Notes: generated by a model from the letters alone, not told the origin. A stretch of DNA of 64,000 nt from Actinomyces massiliensis 4401292 (GCF_000269805.1 NZ_JH711482.1:286304-350303); one strand, 5' to 3'; shown: positions 17,310 to 26,852, counted from the stretch's first letter. Translations and numbers: made by a program.

Positions 17310-20258
17310 ATGAGCTCGCCCGCCGAACGCTATGCCGCTGCCCGACGCCGACAGGCCTCCTCCCGCAGTGAGCTCACCCGCTTCGCCGATTCCTACGACT
17401 TCCCGCTCGACGATTTCCAGGTGCGCGGGTGCGAAGCGCTCGAACGCGGCGAGGGCGTGCTGGTCGCCGCGCCCACGGGCGCGGGCAAGACCGTTGTCGG
17501 CGAATTCGCCATCCACCTGGCATTGGCCAAGGGTCTCAAGGCCTTCTACACCACCCCCATCAAGGCCCTGTCCAACCAGAAGTATCTCGATCTGCTGGCG
17601 CACTACGGCACGCAACAGGTCGGCCTGCTGACCGGGGACACTTCAGTCAACCCTCATGCGGACATCATCGTCATGACCACCGAGGTCCTGCGCAACATGC
17701 TCTACTCGGGTTCTCGTGATCTGGATCGCCTCGGTTTCGTGGTCATGGATGAGGTCCACTACCTCGCGGACCGATTTCGCGGTCCGGTATGGGAGGAGGT
17801 CATCATCCACCTGGCGCCGGAGGTGCAGGTGGTGTCCTTGTCAGCGACCGTCTCGAACGCCGAGGAGTTCGGCGACTGGCTCGGACAGGTGCGAGGCCGG
17901 ACCGCCGTCGTCGTCTCCGAGCACCGGCCGGTGCCCCTGACCCAGCACATGATGGTCGGCCGACGTCTGCTCCGCCTTCACACCATGTCTTCGTCGCCCT
18001 TGTCGCCCTCATCGCGGGCAGCCGCCTCCGACGTCTCCGACAGCGGTGAGGCGAGTGAGACGGCGGCAGAACTTCCGCTCAATCCCGACCTGCTCAAGGC
18101 CCTGGCCAGGGCTCGTCGTGCGGCAGCCGGTGAGGCGGGCGCCTCCAAGTCCGGCAGGGGCTCGGTCGGTTCGCGAACTCGACCGTGGCGACGAGGCCGG
18201 AGTCGGCCCGACTACCCAGCGCGGCGCCGAGGCGATGGCGGTGCTCGCATGGCGCGCTTGCGCCCGCCGTCACGGGTCACCGTCATCACAGCACTCGAGC
18301 AGGCCGATCTCCTCCCGGCAATCGTATTCGTCTTCTCCCGTGCCGGCTGCCAGCAGGCTGTCGACCAGGCCGTGGATGCCGGAATCGATCTGACAACCGA
18401 GTCCGAAGCGGCTCGGATTTGCGAGGTCATTGAGCGGCACACGGCCGAGATTCCTACGAGAGACCTGGGAGTGCTGGGCTTCCGCAACTGGGTGCACGCC
18501 CTGGAGCGAGGCGTGGCCGCCCACCACGCCGGCCTCCTCCCCGTCTTCAAGGAGACCGTTGAGGAGCTGTTCAGCGCCGGACTGGTCAAGGTTGTCTACG
18601 CGACTGAGACCCTGGCGCTCGGCATCAACATGCCTGCACGTACTGTCGTCCTGGAATCCCTGCGCAAGTGGAACGGGTCGGCCCATGTGACTCTCAGCCC
18701 TGGGGAGTACACCCAGCTGACAGGACGAGCCGGGCGCCGCGGCATCGACATCGAGGGTCATGCCGTCGTCCTGGCAGCTGACGACATCGAACCGGCCTTC
18801 GTCTCCTCATTGGCGTCACGACGCACTTACCCGCTCGTCTCGGCCTTCCGCCCCACCTACAACATGGCCGTCAATCTGCTCGGACGCACCTCACGCGCTC
18901 GGGCCCGGGAGGTGCTGGAGTCCTCTTTCGCCCAGTACCAGGCCGATCGCAGCGTCGTCGAGCTCGCTGCTCAAGTTCGTAGGAAGCGCCGGAAGCTCTC
19001 TTCGCTGGAGGAGCGGATGACCTGTCATCTTGGTGATTTCCGCGAGTACGCGCGTCTGCGTCAGAGCATCGCCGACGCCGAGGCCGACCAGTCGCGACGC
19101 GGGCGCGCTGAACAGCGCGACGAGACTGTGCGGGCTATGAGCTCTTTGAACCGGGGCGATATCGTCATCCATCGCAAAGGCCGCCGTCACAAGCACGCCG
19201 TCGTCCTGGACCACGGCACAGATCGCACCGGCGCACCCATCCTGACGGTTCTGGGGGAGGACACCCGGGTTCTGACCCTGTCGCCGGACACCTCTCCCGA
19301 GGGCGTTGTCAGGGTCGGGTCTCTGAAGATCGCCTCCAGTGCGGACGTGCACAGACCTCGTGACCGCGAGCACTTGGCGGAGCGTCTTCTGGACGCCCTG
19401 CGGTCAGGAGATGTGGACCAGGCCCGGATCAAGCGTCGTCGTCGTCAAGGAGCTGACAGCGAGCAGACCGCCATGCATCTGGAGGAGCTGCGTCACCAGA
19501 TGCGCGCGCATCCCTGCCATGCGTGCCCCGAACGGGAGGAGCATGCCCGTGTGGGACGCAAGTGGATGCGCGCATCCATTGATGTCGACCGTCTCCAGGC
19601 TCGAGTGGAGAACCGAACCGGCACCATCGCCCGTCTTTTCGACTCCGTGTGCGAGGTGCTTACCGAGTTGGGGTATCTCGAGCCCGTCGATCGCGGGCAT
19701 CCCGAGCGTGAACTGCGGGTCACCGATGCCGGCCGGATGCTGGCGCGCATCTATGCCGAACGCGATCTGCTCATCTCCGAGTGCCTGCGGCATGGCCTAT
19801 GGCAGGGGCTTGATCCTGCCGATCTGGCTGCCGCGGTATCGGCCTGCGTGTACGAGCCGCGACTGGCGACGCAATCGCTCGGATTGCCCATAGCGCCGGG
19901 CTCACGCCTAGGAGCGGTGCTGCGTGAGGAGATCCGCCTGTCGCGCTCGATCAACGACCTGGAGGCGCTGGCGCGGATCGAGTTCTCCAGCGGTGCGGAG
20001 CCCGCATTGGCGGGAGCAGTGCGGGCATGGGGCGAGGGCGCCGATCTGGCTGAGGTTCTGGAGGCCTGCGAGCTGACGGCGGGCGACTTCGTGCGTTGCT
20101 CCAAGCAGCTTCTCGACGTGCTCAGACAACTGGCCTGCCTCGTGCCTTCCGACAAGGCCGCCTCCGATCGACAGCGTGCGCTCGAGGCTCTGTCGGCCAA
20201 TGCGGCTCGAGCGGGCCTGGATCTCAACAGGGGAGTGGTGGGCTGGTCCGCGATATGA
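17310..20258 (+). CDS. helY: DEAD/DEAH-box RNA helicase, HelY/Mtr4-like
   Basis: This 982-residue superfamily 2 helicase resembles mycobacterial HelY and eukaryotic Ski2/Mtr4 and probably unwinds RNA during turnover. It has Walker A AAPTGAGKT near residue 53, TTPIKALSNQK (Ia), MDEVHYL (motif II) near 149, LSATVSNAEEF (III), and YATETLALGINMPARTVV plus QLTGRAGRRGID (V, VI). The C-terminal third is the helical DSHCT-type domain. A basic, Ser/Arg-rich insertion around residues 230–310 separates the two RecA-like domains. The start is ATG 17310, leaderless pattern. Conserved position downstream of tatC in actinobacteria supports the call. Confidence 0.9.
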   Translation: MSSPAERYAAARRRQASSRSELTRFADSYDFPLDDFQVRGCEALERGEGVLVAAPTGAGKTVVGEFAIHLALAKGLKAFYTTPIKALSNQKYLDLLAHYGTQQVGLLTGDTSVNPHADIIVMTTEVLRNMLYSGSRDLDRLGFVVMDEVHYLADRFRGPVWEEVIIHLAPEVQVVSLSATVSNAEEFGDWLGQVRGRTAVVVSEHRPVPLTQHMMVGRRLLRLHTMSSSPLSPSSRAAASDVSDSGEASETAAELPLNPDLLKALARARRAAAGEAGASKSGRGSVGSRTRPWRRGRSRPDYPARRRGDGGARMARLRPPSRVTVITALEQADLLPAIVFVFSRAGCQQAVDQAVDAGIDLTTESEAARICEVIERHTAEIPTRDLGVLGFRNWVHALERGVAAHHAGLLPVFKETVEELFSAGLVKVVYATETLALGINMPARTVVLESLRKWNGSAHVTLSPGEYTQLTGRAGRRGIDIEGHAVVLAADDIEPAFVSSLASRRTYPLVSAFRPTYNMAVNLLGRTSRARAREVLESSFAQYQADRSVVELAAQVRRKRRKLSSLEERMTCHLGDFREYARLRQSIADAEADQSRRGRAEQRDETVRAMSSLNRGDIVIHRKGRRHKHAVVLDHGTDRTGAPILTVLGEDTRVLTLSPDTSPEGVVRVGSLKIASSADVHRPRDREHLAERLLDALRSGDVDQARIKRRRRQGADSEQTAMHLEELRHQMRAHPCHACPEREEHARVGRKWMRASIDVDRLQARVENRTGTIARLFDSVCEVLTELGYLEPVDRGHPERELRVTDAGRMLARIYAERDLLISECLRHGLWQGLDPADLAAAVSACVYEPRLATQSLGLPIAPGSRLGAVLREEIRLSRSINDLEALARIEFSSGAEPALAGAVRAWGEGADLAEVLEACELTAGDFVRCSKQLLDVLRQLACLVPSDKAASDRQRALEALSANAARAGLDLNRGVVGWSAI

Positions 20259-20377
20259 CCGGACCGGGCAGTTCTGCCCGTAGGCCGGCTGTTCGCGTGC
20301 CGAACGCTGCGGGTAGTCTCATTTCGGCCGGGCTTCCGCCCGGAGCCGCCTCACCACGACAGGACACCCCCGCCCCC

Positions 20378-21292
20378 ATGTCAGGCTTCTTCGCTCTTCT
20401 CGATGACATTGCCACTCTCGCCAAGATGACGTTGTCGACCATTGATGACACGGCTTCCATGGCCGTCAAGGCCTCTGCGAAGGTTTCGGCCGCCACCGTG
20501 GACGATGTCGCGGCGACACCGCAGTACGTCACCGGCATCACTCCTGACCGAGAACTGCCCATCATCAAGAAGATCGCACTCGGATCCCTGCGCAACAAGC
20601 TCCTCATCATTCTGCCCATCGGGCTGCTGCTGACTGCGGTGGCGCCCGCCCTCCTGCCCGTTGCGCTTGTCATCGGCGGGGCATATCTGTGCTTCGAGGG
20701 CGGGGAGAAGCTCTTGGAGCGCTTCCTCCACCGCGGTCACGCCTCTGAGGAGGCAGACCCGGCAGACGAGGCCTCCATCATCAAGCGCGCCATCACCACT
20801 GATTTCGTCCTGTCTACAGAGATCATGCTGCTCGCCCTCGCCGAGGTGCAGGGGGAGTCGTCCACCAGACGCATCGTCGCCCTGGTCATGGTCGCTCTGC
20901 TCATCACCTTCGCCGTCTACGGACTGGTCGGAGTGCTCATCAAACTCGACGACGCGGGTGCGCACCTGGCCGACAAGGGACGTACAGGGATCTTGCAGTC
21001 GTTCGGACGCACCGTGGTGTCGATTGCTCCATCGGTCTTCGCAGGCATAGGGGTCATTGGCGTTGTGGCGATGCTGTGGGTGGGCGGGCACATCCTGGCC
21101 ACTAATCTGGCGAAGGTCGGATTCAGTCCGCTGCACCACGCCATTGAGCGGGCCGAAGAGCTCAGCCACAATCCGGTGCTGTCGTGGATCACCGGCACCG
21201 CGATGTCGTGTCTTATCGGGACCGTGGTGGGGACGGTGCTGGCGCTGATGTGGCACGGCATCCAGATCGTGCATCGCCGTCATCGCGCGTGA
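20378..21292 (+). CDS. DUF808 family membrane protein
   Basis: This 304-residue integral membrane protein belongs to the DUF808 (YedI-like) family of unknown function. The N-terminus MSGFFALLDDIATLAKMTLSTIDD is the family hallmark, followed by a soluble stretch and helices around residues 75–100, 140–190 and 215–300. I chose ATG 20378; the frame is open upstream into the helicase gene, but the family starts here. It stands between the helicase and lnt genes on the same strand. Confidence 0.8.
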   Translation: MSGFFALLDDIATLAKMTLSTIDDTASMAVKASAKVSAATVDDVAATPQYVTGITPDRELPIIKKIALGSLRNKLLIILPIGLLLTAVAPALLPVALVIGGAYLCFEGGEKLLERFLHRGHASEEADPADEASIIKRAITTDFVLSTEIMLLALAEVQGESSTRRIVALVMVALLITFAVYGLVGVLIKLDDAGAHLADKGRTGILQSFGRTVVSIAPSVFAGIGVIGVVAMLWVGGHILATNLAKVGFSPLHHAIERAEELSHNPVLSWITGTAMSCLIGTVVGTVLALMWHGIQIVHRRHRA

Positions 21293-21365
21293 CGATCCGT
21301 GATGATCACAGGGCTTCCCCGATCTTCCCGGCACTCGCAGACGTCTCCTAACCTTCCATACGCTC

Positions 21366-21371
21366 TATGCT
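21366..21371 (+). promoter_or_regulatory. Leaderless -10 element of lnt
   Basis: TATGCT lies seven bases before GTG 21379, which favours that codon over the ATG at 21367 that overlaps the hexamer. Confidence 0.4.
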
Positions 21372-21378
21372 TCAGCCC

Positions 21379-23031
21379 GTGATGTCGCCCAAGCGCGCGA
21401 GCGCCAGATCATCGACGGATCGCTCCGTCACGAGTGATACGCCTGACCGCTTCCGGGTACCGCGCGGGTTGGTGCCTGTCATCGCCGTGCTCGCGGGGGG
21501 CCTGGCGGTTGCTGCCGCCTTTCCGCCGCTGGGCCTGTGGTGGACGGCCCCGTTAGGTCTCTCCTTGCTCATGGGTACTCTTCAGGGACGCGGCCCGTGG
21601 ATGAGCGCCGGGTTGGGACTGGTTTTCGGGCTCGCCTTCTTCGCTCCGCTACTGCGCTTCATCGCCGTGGCCATGGGAAATCCGATCGGGTGGGTGGCGC
21701 TTGCGCTCTTCGAAGCCCTCTATATGGCGGTGCTGGGAATCTCGTGGAGCCTGGTCAGCCGCATGCCTGTTCTCACCGCCGATGGGCCTGGGGCGGGCCG
21801 TGCGGCGGGGCGAGTGGTCTCCTTCGCGGTGCTGTGGTGCGGCGTTGAGGAGCTGCGTTCGAGTTGGCCGTGGGGAGGCTTCCCCTTCGGACGACTTGCT
21901 TTCGCCATGGCCGACGCCCCGATGCTCTCCTTCGCCGCCTACGGCGGCTCTATCGGCCTGACGCTTGTCGTGGCGCTCATCGGCGCCTGCGTACTCGAGA
22001 CCGTCTGTGCTCTGCGCGCCCGAGCGCTCATGCTAGCTCTGGCGACGACCGCCTGTGCGGGTCTCGCTGTAGCCGCGCCGCTCGTCCTGCCTGTCGACAG
22101 CGCTGCTGAGGACGGGACGCTGAGAGTGGGCGCCGTCCAGGGCAATGTCGCCAAGGACTTCGAGGACGCCTTCAACCGCGCTTTAGAGGTCACCGACAAC
22201 CACGCCCAGGCCACCGATCGGCTCGCTGCCGACGTAGGAAGCGGAAACCTTGATGTCGTCATCTGGCCGGAGAATGCTGCAGATCTCGATCCGCGCACGC
22301 ACCGATCATCCGCCACCCTCATCGATTCGGCCGCGCAGGCCGCAGGAGCCCCCATCATGGTGGGCGCCGTCCTGTTCGAGGGGGACGTGCGCTACAACGA
22401 CATGGTGGTGTGGACGCCGGGGGAGGGGGCGGGCTCCTACTACCGCAAGCATCGTCCGGCGCCCTTCGCCGAATACGTTCCTCTGCGCAGTCTCATCAGA
22501 GGACTGACTACCCAGGTCGACCGTATCGGCACAGACATGGCTCCCGGAACCGGGCCCCAGACGCTCGCCATCCATGCCGCTTCCCAGAACCGTGATGTCA
22601 CCCTGGCCATGGGCATCTGCTTCGAGGTCGCCTACGACGACACGCTGCGCAATGGCGTGCGGCAGGGAGGCGAGTTGATCGTCATCCCCACCAACAACGC
22701 GAGCTTCTTGTCCTCCTCCGAGGCTGCTCAGCAGCTCGCCCAGGGCAGGGTCCAAGCCGTCGTTCACGGCCGTAGCGTCGTGCAGGTCTCCACCGTGGGC
22801 ATCACCGCGATCATCAACCCGAAGGGTGAGGTGGAACAGGAGACCCGGCCCTACACGCAGGCCAGTCTTGTGGCCGATGCCGGTCTGCGCACCTCCATGA
22901 CGCCCGCGGACACCATGGGCAGTTGGCCGGGACATGTCCTGTGCGGGTGCGCGGCCATGCTGGTGATAGCCGGTATTGTGTCCAGCAGTGTGCGCCGTCT
23001 TGTCCCTGGTGTCGATCACCGCCGGCGCTAA
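21379..23031 (+). CDS. lnt: Apolipoprotein N-acyltransferase
   Basis: Lnt adds the third acyl chain to the N-terminal Cys of lipoproteins at the membrane. The protein is about 550 residues. Six to seven helices fill the first 230 residues, then comes a nitrilase domain with the catalytic triad Glu (IWPENAAD, codon 22270), Lys (YYRKHRPAPFAEY, 22447) and Cys (AMGICFEVAYDD, 22618). A final helix anchors the C-terminus. The gene precedes the polyprenol-phosphate-mannose synthase, an arrangement fused into one protein in some mycobacteria. ATG 21367 is an alternative start. Confidence 0.92.
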   Translation: MMSPKRASARSSTDRSVTSDTPDRFRVPRGLVPVIAVLAGGLAVAAAFPPLGLWWTAPLGLSLLMGTLQGRGPWMSAGLGLVFGLAFFAPLLRFIAVAMGNPIGWVALALFEALYMAVLGISWSLVSRMPVLTADGPGAGRAAGRVVSFAVLWCGVEELRSSWPWGGFPFGRLAFAMADAPMLSFAAYGGSIGLTLVVALIGACVLETVCALRARALMLALATTACAGLAVAAPLVLPVDSAAEDGTLRVGAVQGNVAKDFEDAFNRALEVTDNHAQATDRLAADVGSGNLDVVIWPENAADLDPRTHRSSATLIDSAAQAAGAPIMVGAVLFEGDVRYNDMVVWTPGEGAGSYYRKHRPAPFAEYVPLRSLIRGLTTQVDRIGTDMAPGTGPQTLAIHAASQNRDVTLAMGICFEVAYDDTLRNGVRQGGELIVIPTNNASFLSSSEAAQQLAQGRVQAVVHGRSVVQVSTVGITAIINPKGEVEQETRPYTQASLVADAGLRTSMTPADTMGSWPGHVLCGCAAMLVIAGIVSSSVRRLVPGVDHRRR

Positions 23032-23061
23032 GACCTTGTCCGCCATGATCGGAGAACAACT

Positions 23062-23865
23062 GTGAAGGCCCTCGTCGTCATTCCCACCTATAACGAGATC
23101 GACTCCTTGCCGGGGGCTCTCGACCGCGTGCGTGGTGGTGCGCCAGAGGCTCACATCCTGGTGGTCGATGACAACTCTCCCGATGGCACGGGTGATCTCG
23201 CGGATGCGCGGGCACAGACTGATGACCACATCCATGTTCTGCACCGTACGGAGAAGAACGGCCTAGGACCCGCCTACCTCGCGAGCTTCTCCTGGGGGCT
23301 CGCTTCCGGCTATGAGCTGATCTGCGAGATGGATGCTGACGGCTCCCACCGCGCTGAGGATCTTGCTCTACTGATTCAGCGCGCGGAGATGGCCGACGAG
23401 CCCGATCTCGTCATCGGCTCTCGCTGGGTCTCCGGCGGCGCCACCCAGGGCTGGGATGCCAAACGAGTAGCCCTGTCTCGTGGGGGCAACCTTTACATCA
23501 ACGCCATGCTGGGGCTGCGGGTCAAAGATGCGACGGCCGGCTTCCGCGTCTATCGAGCCTCGATCCTGCGCCGCCTGGATCTGGGCAAGGTGGAGGCGCT
23601 GGGCTACGGCTTCCAGGTCAATATGACCAAACTCGTCTCCGATATCGGAGGGCGCATCGTCGAGATGCCGATCACTTTCCTAGAACGCGAGGCCGGCCAG
23701 TCCAAGCTATCCGGCGGGATCTTCACCGAGGAACTGAGCCTGGTGACGAAGTGGGGTCTGGCCAAGAGAGGCGGACAGTTGGCGGCGGCTGCGCAGAAAC
23801 TGGGCGATCGAATCGGGCAGCCTCAGGCCGGTCGGCGCCGGCAGCGGTCTGCACAACGACGCTGA
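23062..23865 (+). CDS. ppm1: Polyprenol monophosphomannose synthase (GT2)
   Basis: This cytosolic or membrane-associated GT2 enzyme transfers mannose from GDP-mannose to polyprenyl phosphate, providing the donor for lipoglycans and protein mannosylation. It has VVIPTYNEIDSL near residue 5, VVDDNSPDGTGD near 37 and the metal-binding ICEMDADGSH near 92. The later TAGFRVYRASIL and EMPITFLEREAGQSKLS segments are typical of DPM1-like enzymes. It is 267 residues with no membrane domain. The start is GTG 23062 with GGAGAA upstream, 30 bases after lnt, so the two probably form an operon. Confidence 0.92.
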   Translation: MKALVVIPTYNEIDSLPGALDRVRGGAPEAHILVVDDNSPDGTGDLADARAQTDDHIHVLHRTEKNGLGPAYLASFSWGLASGYELICEMDADGSHRAEDLALLIQRAEMADEPDLVIGSRWVSGGATQGWDAKRVALSRGGNLYINAMLGLRVKDATAGFRVYRASILRRLDLGKVEALGYGFQVNMTKLVSDIGGRIVEMPITFLEREAGQSKLSGGIFTEELSLVTKWGLAKRGGQLAAAAQKLGDRIGQPQAGRRRQRSAQRR

Positions 23866-23917
23866 CGCCCCCTGGTCCCACCCGCTGCAATATGGCCGAG
23901 GGTCGCGAGACCAGTAA

Positions 23918-24271
23918 CTAGAAGCGTTCGCGGTAGATCTCACCGGAGCGCAGCATCTCGAGTCGCTCATCGAGGAGGACCTTGAGCTCATCGACCTCGC
24001 GGCGCTCAAGCAGCATGTCCCAATGGGTGCGAGGAGCTTTCTTCGGTTCCTCATTCTCGGGCTCTTCCTCGCCACGGAGGGCGGCCACCTGACCGCACTC
24101 CGGGCACTCCCAGGCCTGGGGAATCTCGGCCTCCAGGGACATGGGGATGATCACGACATGGGCGAGCGGGCACTCATAGCTGATCATCTGCCGTTCGGCG
24201 AACTCGACGCCATCCTCGGACTCCATCGATTTCGCTCCGATGGTCATGCCTCGCAGCGCACGATCTGCCAT
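23918..24271 (-). CDS. rbpA: RNA polymerase-binding protein RbpA
   Basis: RbpA binds the principal sigma factor and RNA polymerase in actinobacteria and stabilises open complexes. The 117-residue protein has the central RbpA core (ISYECPLAHVVIIPMSLEAEIPQAWECPECG) and a C-terminal sigma-interacting helix (RTHWDMLLERREVDELKVLLDERL). The start is ATG 24271 behind AGAGGGG. It is convergent with the mannose synthase gene and divergent from pfkA. A possible SigR/SigH-type promoter is seen about 80 bases upstream. Confidence 0.95.
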   Translation of the reverse strand: MADRALRGMTIGAKSMESEDGVEFAERQMISYECPLAHVVIIPMSLEAEIPQAWECPECGQVAALRGEEEPENEEPKKAPRTHWDMLLERREVDELKVLLDERLEMLRSGEIYRERF

Positions 24272-24352
24272 GCTGGTTGCCCCTCTCGTGGCTCAATACT
24301 CACTCGACTCACTGGTGCCGGAACACTACAGGCTCCGACGGCGCACCGGGCT

Positions 24353-24381
24353 CAACACCTACAGGGGTCCCGAACATTCCC
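24353..24381 (-). promoter_or_regulatory. Candidate SigR/SigH-type promoter of rbpA
   Basis: On the minus strand GGGAAT (24381–24376) is followed after 19 bases by GTTG (24356–24353), close to the GGAAT-N18/20-GTT consensus of redox-stress sigma factors. rbpA is SigR-controlled in Streptomyces (established). The sigma factor itself is not in the window. Confidence 0.35.
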
Positions 24382-24585
24382 GCGATCGGGAGCCGGTTCC
24401 GTGTACATCTCGGTGCATCTCGAGTGCACCCCGAGACGGCAGTCTAGCGGTATGCACATGCTGCAGCTCCGCGAACCGCTGCGCCCGTGTGCGGCACAGC
24501 GCGTGACGGCAGGGTAGTTCTCATTTCTCATATCGGCCTGTGGGGATTTCAACGCGGCGACACTGCTCGTACCGCTCTCAGGCGG

Positions 24586-24591
24586 CATACT
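24586..24591 (+). promoter_or_regulatory. Leaderless -10 element of pfkA
   Basis: CATACT, one base off TANNNT, stands six bases before ATG 24598. Confidence 0.4.
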
Positions 24592-24597
24592 GGGGCC

Positions 24598-25722
24598 ATG
24601 GCTACCAAGCGCATCGGAATCCTGACCGCCGGCGGAGACGCCCCTGGACTCAACGCCGCGATCCGTGGCTTCGGAAAGGCGGCTATCCAAGAGCACGGCT
24701 GGAAGCTCATCGGCTTCAGGGACGGCATGCGCGGACTGGCGGAGAACCGATTCATGGAGCTCGATGGAGCATCGCTGTCAGGCATCCTGACCACTGGCGG
24801 TACCATGCTCGGCACGAGTCGGGACAAAGTCCACCGAATGGTCGTCGACGGCGAGACCCGCGACATGATTCCGACCATTGTCGAGAACTGCGAGAAAAAC
24901 AAACTTGATGCGCTCGTATGCCTGGGCGGCGGGGGCACGGCGAAGAACGCCAGGCGGCTCATGGAGGCAGGTCTCAACGTCCTCCACCTGCCCAAGACCA
25001 TTGACAACGACATCGTCGAGACGGAGACGTCCTTCGGCTTCGCCACCGCCCTGGAGATCGCCACTGAGGCAGTGGATCGACTTCACTCCACGGCGCATTC
25101 GCACCATCGCATCATTCTGACTGAGATCATGGGGCATCGAGCCGGCTGGCTAGCCCTGGGCGCTGGTATCGCGGGTGGGGCGGACGTCATTCTGCTGCCC
25201 GAGATTCCGTACTCGGTGGACGCGATCGCGGACAAGATCGAACGACGCCGCTCCCACGGGTCGTCCTTCTCAGTGGTGGCCGTGGCCGAGGGGGCACTGT
25301 CGGTGACGGATCACGCCGAGCTGGAGCACGCCCGCGCCCTGGTCAAGGACGCCTCCAGTCCTGAGCGCAAGGCGATGGCCAAGCGGGGCGTCAAACGTCT
25401 GGAGGCATCCCACCGCGCCAACACCTTCACCTTGGCCGAGCAGCTGGAGAGCCTGACCGGACTGGAGGCGCGTGTCTCCATCCTGGGATACGTCCAGCGC
25501 GGTGGTTCACCCTGCGGAGCGGATCGTCTCCTGGGCACGCGTCTGGGCGTGGCCGGTGCCGATGCGATCGCTGAGGGCCATTACGGCGTCATGGTGGCCG
25601 ACCGCGGTCACGGCACGGAGCTGGTGCCGCTCAAGGATGTGGCCGGTCACACCAAGTTCGTTCCGGCCGACCACGAGTGGATCCAGGCCGCTCGCGCCGT
25701 GGGGACGGCGCTGGGGGACTGA
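24598..25722 (+). CDS. pfkA: 6-phosphofructokinase (group with GGGGT / PKTIDND motifs)
   Basis: The enzyme phosphorylates fructose 6-phosphate to fructose 1,6-bisphosphate. The 374-residue protein has [15 protein letters not shown] near residue 11, [11 protein letters not shown] near 108, [12 protein letters not shown] near 132, [15 protein letters not shown] near 180 and [14 protein letters not shown] near 298. The usual GGDGS has become GGGGT, and PGTIDND has become PKTIDND with Lys. The Lys is typical of PPi-using or mixed-group enzymes, while Gly at the selectivity position favours ATP, so the phosphate donor cannot be settled. The start ATG 24598 follows CATACT by six bases (leaderless). 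Confidence 0.92.
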   Translation: MATKRIGILTAGGDAPGLNAAIRGFGKAAIQEHGWKLIGFRDGMRGLAENRFMELDGASLSGILTTGGTMLGTSRDKVHRMVVDGETRDMIPTIVENCEKNKLDALVCLGGGGTAKNARRLMEAGLNVLHLPKTIDNDIVETETSFGFATALEIATEAVDRLHSTAHSHHRIILTEIMGHRAGWLALGAGIAGGADVILLPEIPYSVDAIADKIERRRSHGSSFSVVAVAEGALSVTDHAELEHARALVKDASSPERKAMAKRGVKRLEASHRANTFTLAEQLESLTGLEARVSILGYVQRGGSPCGADRLLGTRLGVAGADAIAEGHYGVMVADRGHGTELVPLKDVAGHTKFVPADHEWIQAARAVGTALGD

Positions 25723-25755
25723 GAGCCCAGCCTGAGCGGCGGGCGGCTGTGCGCC

Positions 25756-26487
25756 TCAGCGGGGGAGGAGTGGCCCCGGAGTCCAGGCGACCTCTCCCGG
25801 CTCCACGCCGGCCGGGGCGTCTCCGGAGACGATGACGTCTGCGCGCTGCCAGGGGCGGTCCTTGGCGAAGAAGATGCGCTCGCCGGCCATCCACCAGTGC
25901 CAGAAGCGCACCGACTCCTCGGCGTTGCCGTTGACGCCCTCTGCGATGTCGCGGCTGATGCCGCGGCGCTCGGCCACATCGTCTCCGGTCTGGACCCAGA
26001 CGTGCGCGTCAATGAGGTTGCTGACCGCGCGCAGACCGGCTCCGGTTCCCTCGACGACGACCAGGGGGGAGCCGGCCGGGACGCGGATGGAGCCCTCTCG
26101 GCCGTGCTCCCGCCATTTGTCCGGGACGAGGTCGAGGCAGCCGGCCTCACGCAACTGGGTCAAGGTGTCGACGAGCAGCTGGTCCCAGTCGTAGAGCGGC
26201 TCGTTCCAGATGAGGTCGTCAAGGTGGAAGGCCTGCGCGCCGGGGACGGCCGCCGTTAGTGCCGTGGTAAGCGTCGTCTTGCCGGATCCGCCTCGTCCGT
26301 CGACGGCGATGATCGCCGGCCGTCCCTCTGGGGCTCCGACAAGGCCCAGCAGATGCGCAACGAGCTCATCGGTACCGCTGACCTGCCACTGAGCGACAGC
26401 GGGCTCCTCCGGCTGAAGCTGGATGGACTCAGCCCCACTCACGCGCCGGAAACGATTGTCGTCGGTGGGGTTTTGACAATTACTCAT
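25756..26487 (-). CDS. Uridine kinase-like P-loop NTPase
   Basis: This is a 243-residue cytosolic protein with a Walker A loop DGRGGSGKTTLTTAL near residue 65, then FHLDDLIWNEPLYDW, as in uridine kinase/phosphoribulokinase-like P-loop enzymes. VVVEGTGAGLRAV resembles their Walker B region, and AERRGISRD contains the lid arginines. The substrate is unknown. ATG 26487 is preceded by GGGAGA; a TTG at 26511 is possible. It converges on pfkA and is divergent from the YciI-like gene. The first 40 residues are unlike the family and probably flexible. Confidence 0.75.
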   Translation of the reverse strand: MSNCQNPTDDNRFRRVSGAESIQLQPEEPAVAQWQVSGTDELVAHLLGLVGAPEGRPAIIAVDGRGGSGKTTLTTALTAAVPGAQAFHLDDLIWNEPLYDWDQLLVDTLTQLREAGCLDLVPDKWREHGREGSIRVPAGSPLVVVEGTGAGLRAVSNLIDAHVWVQTGDDVAERRGISRDIAEGVNGNAEESVRFWHWWMAGERIFFAKDRPWQRADVIVSGDAPAGVEPGEVAWTPGPLLPR

Positions 26488-26519
26488 GAGATATTTCTCC
26501 CTGGATACCAATCAAGTGC

Positions 26520-26525
26520 TACCAT
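26520..26525 (+). promoter_or_regulatory. Leaderless -10 element of the YciI-like gene
   Basis: TACCAT stands six bases before ATG 26532 in an AT-rich stretch. Confidence 0.4.
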
Positions 26526-26531
26526 ACCATC

Positions 26532-26831
26532 ATGGCTCACTTATTTGTTCTCGATATTATATACACGCAGGGTACTGAAGCCGTCGACCCCCACCTGGAG
26601 GCCCATCGCCAGTACCTCACCCGCAACTACAAAAACGGCAGGTTCCTAGCCAGCGGGCGCAAGGATCCCAGAACAGGCGGTATCATCATTGCTGTTGGTG
26701 CGCGCAACGAGATTTCAGAAGTTGTGACTGAAGACCCGTTCGTAGTGAACGGTGTCGCAGAGTACACCATTACCGAATTTATTCCAACAATGACGTCACC
26801 TCATCTCGAGAATTATCGCGAAAACCTGTAA
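26532..26831 (+). CDS. YciI-related (YCII domain) protein
   Basis: This 99-residue protein has the ferredoxin-like YCII fold (HLFVLDIIYTQGTEAVDPHLEAHRQYL). The conserved His-Arg region HLEAHRQYL and the segment FLASGRKDPRTGGIIIA match the family, whose biochemical role is largely unknown. Codon use is clearly AT-richer than its neighbours (ATA, ATT, AAT codons), as is the DNA on both sides, which suggests transfer. The transcript looks leaderless. It converges on the acetyltransferase gene with 21 bases between. Confidence 0.75.
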   Translation: MAHLFVLDIIYTQGTEAVDPHLEAHRQYLTRNYKNGRFLASGRKDPRTGGIIIAVGARNEISEVVTEDPFVVNGVAEYTITEFIPTMTSPHLENYRENL

Positions 26832-26852
26832 ATAGTGAACATAAGTCTCCAA

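Larger units (their letters stand above)
24272..24597. other. Intergenic region between divergent rbpA and pfkA
   Basis: These 326 bases have no coding region. They contain the pfkA leaderless -10 at the right end, a candidate SigR/SigH-type promoter for rbpA, and a hairpin with CTCGG-TGCA and TGCA-CCCCGAG arms at 24409–24435 (two-base bulge) of unknown role. Confidence 0.6.
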
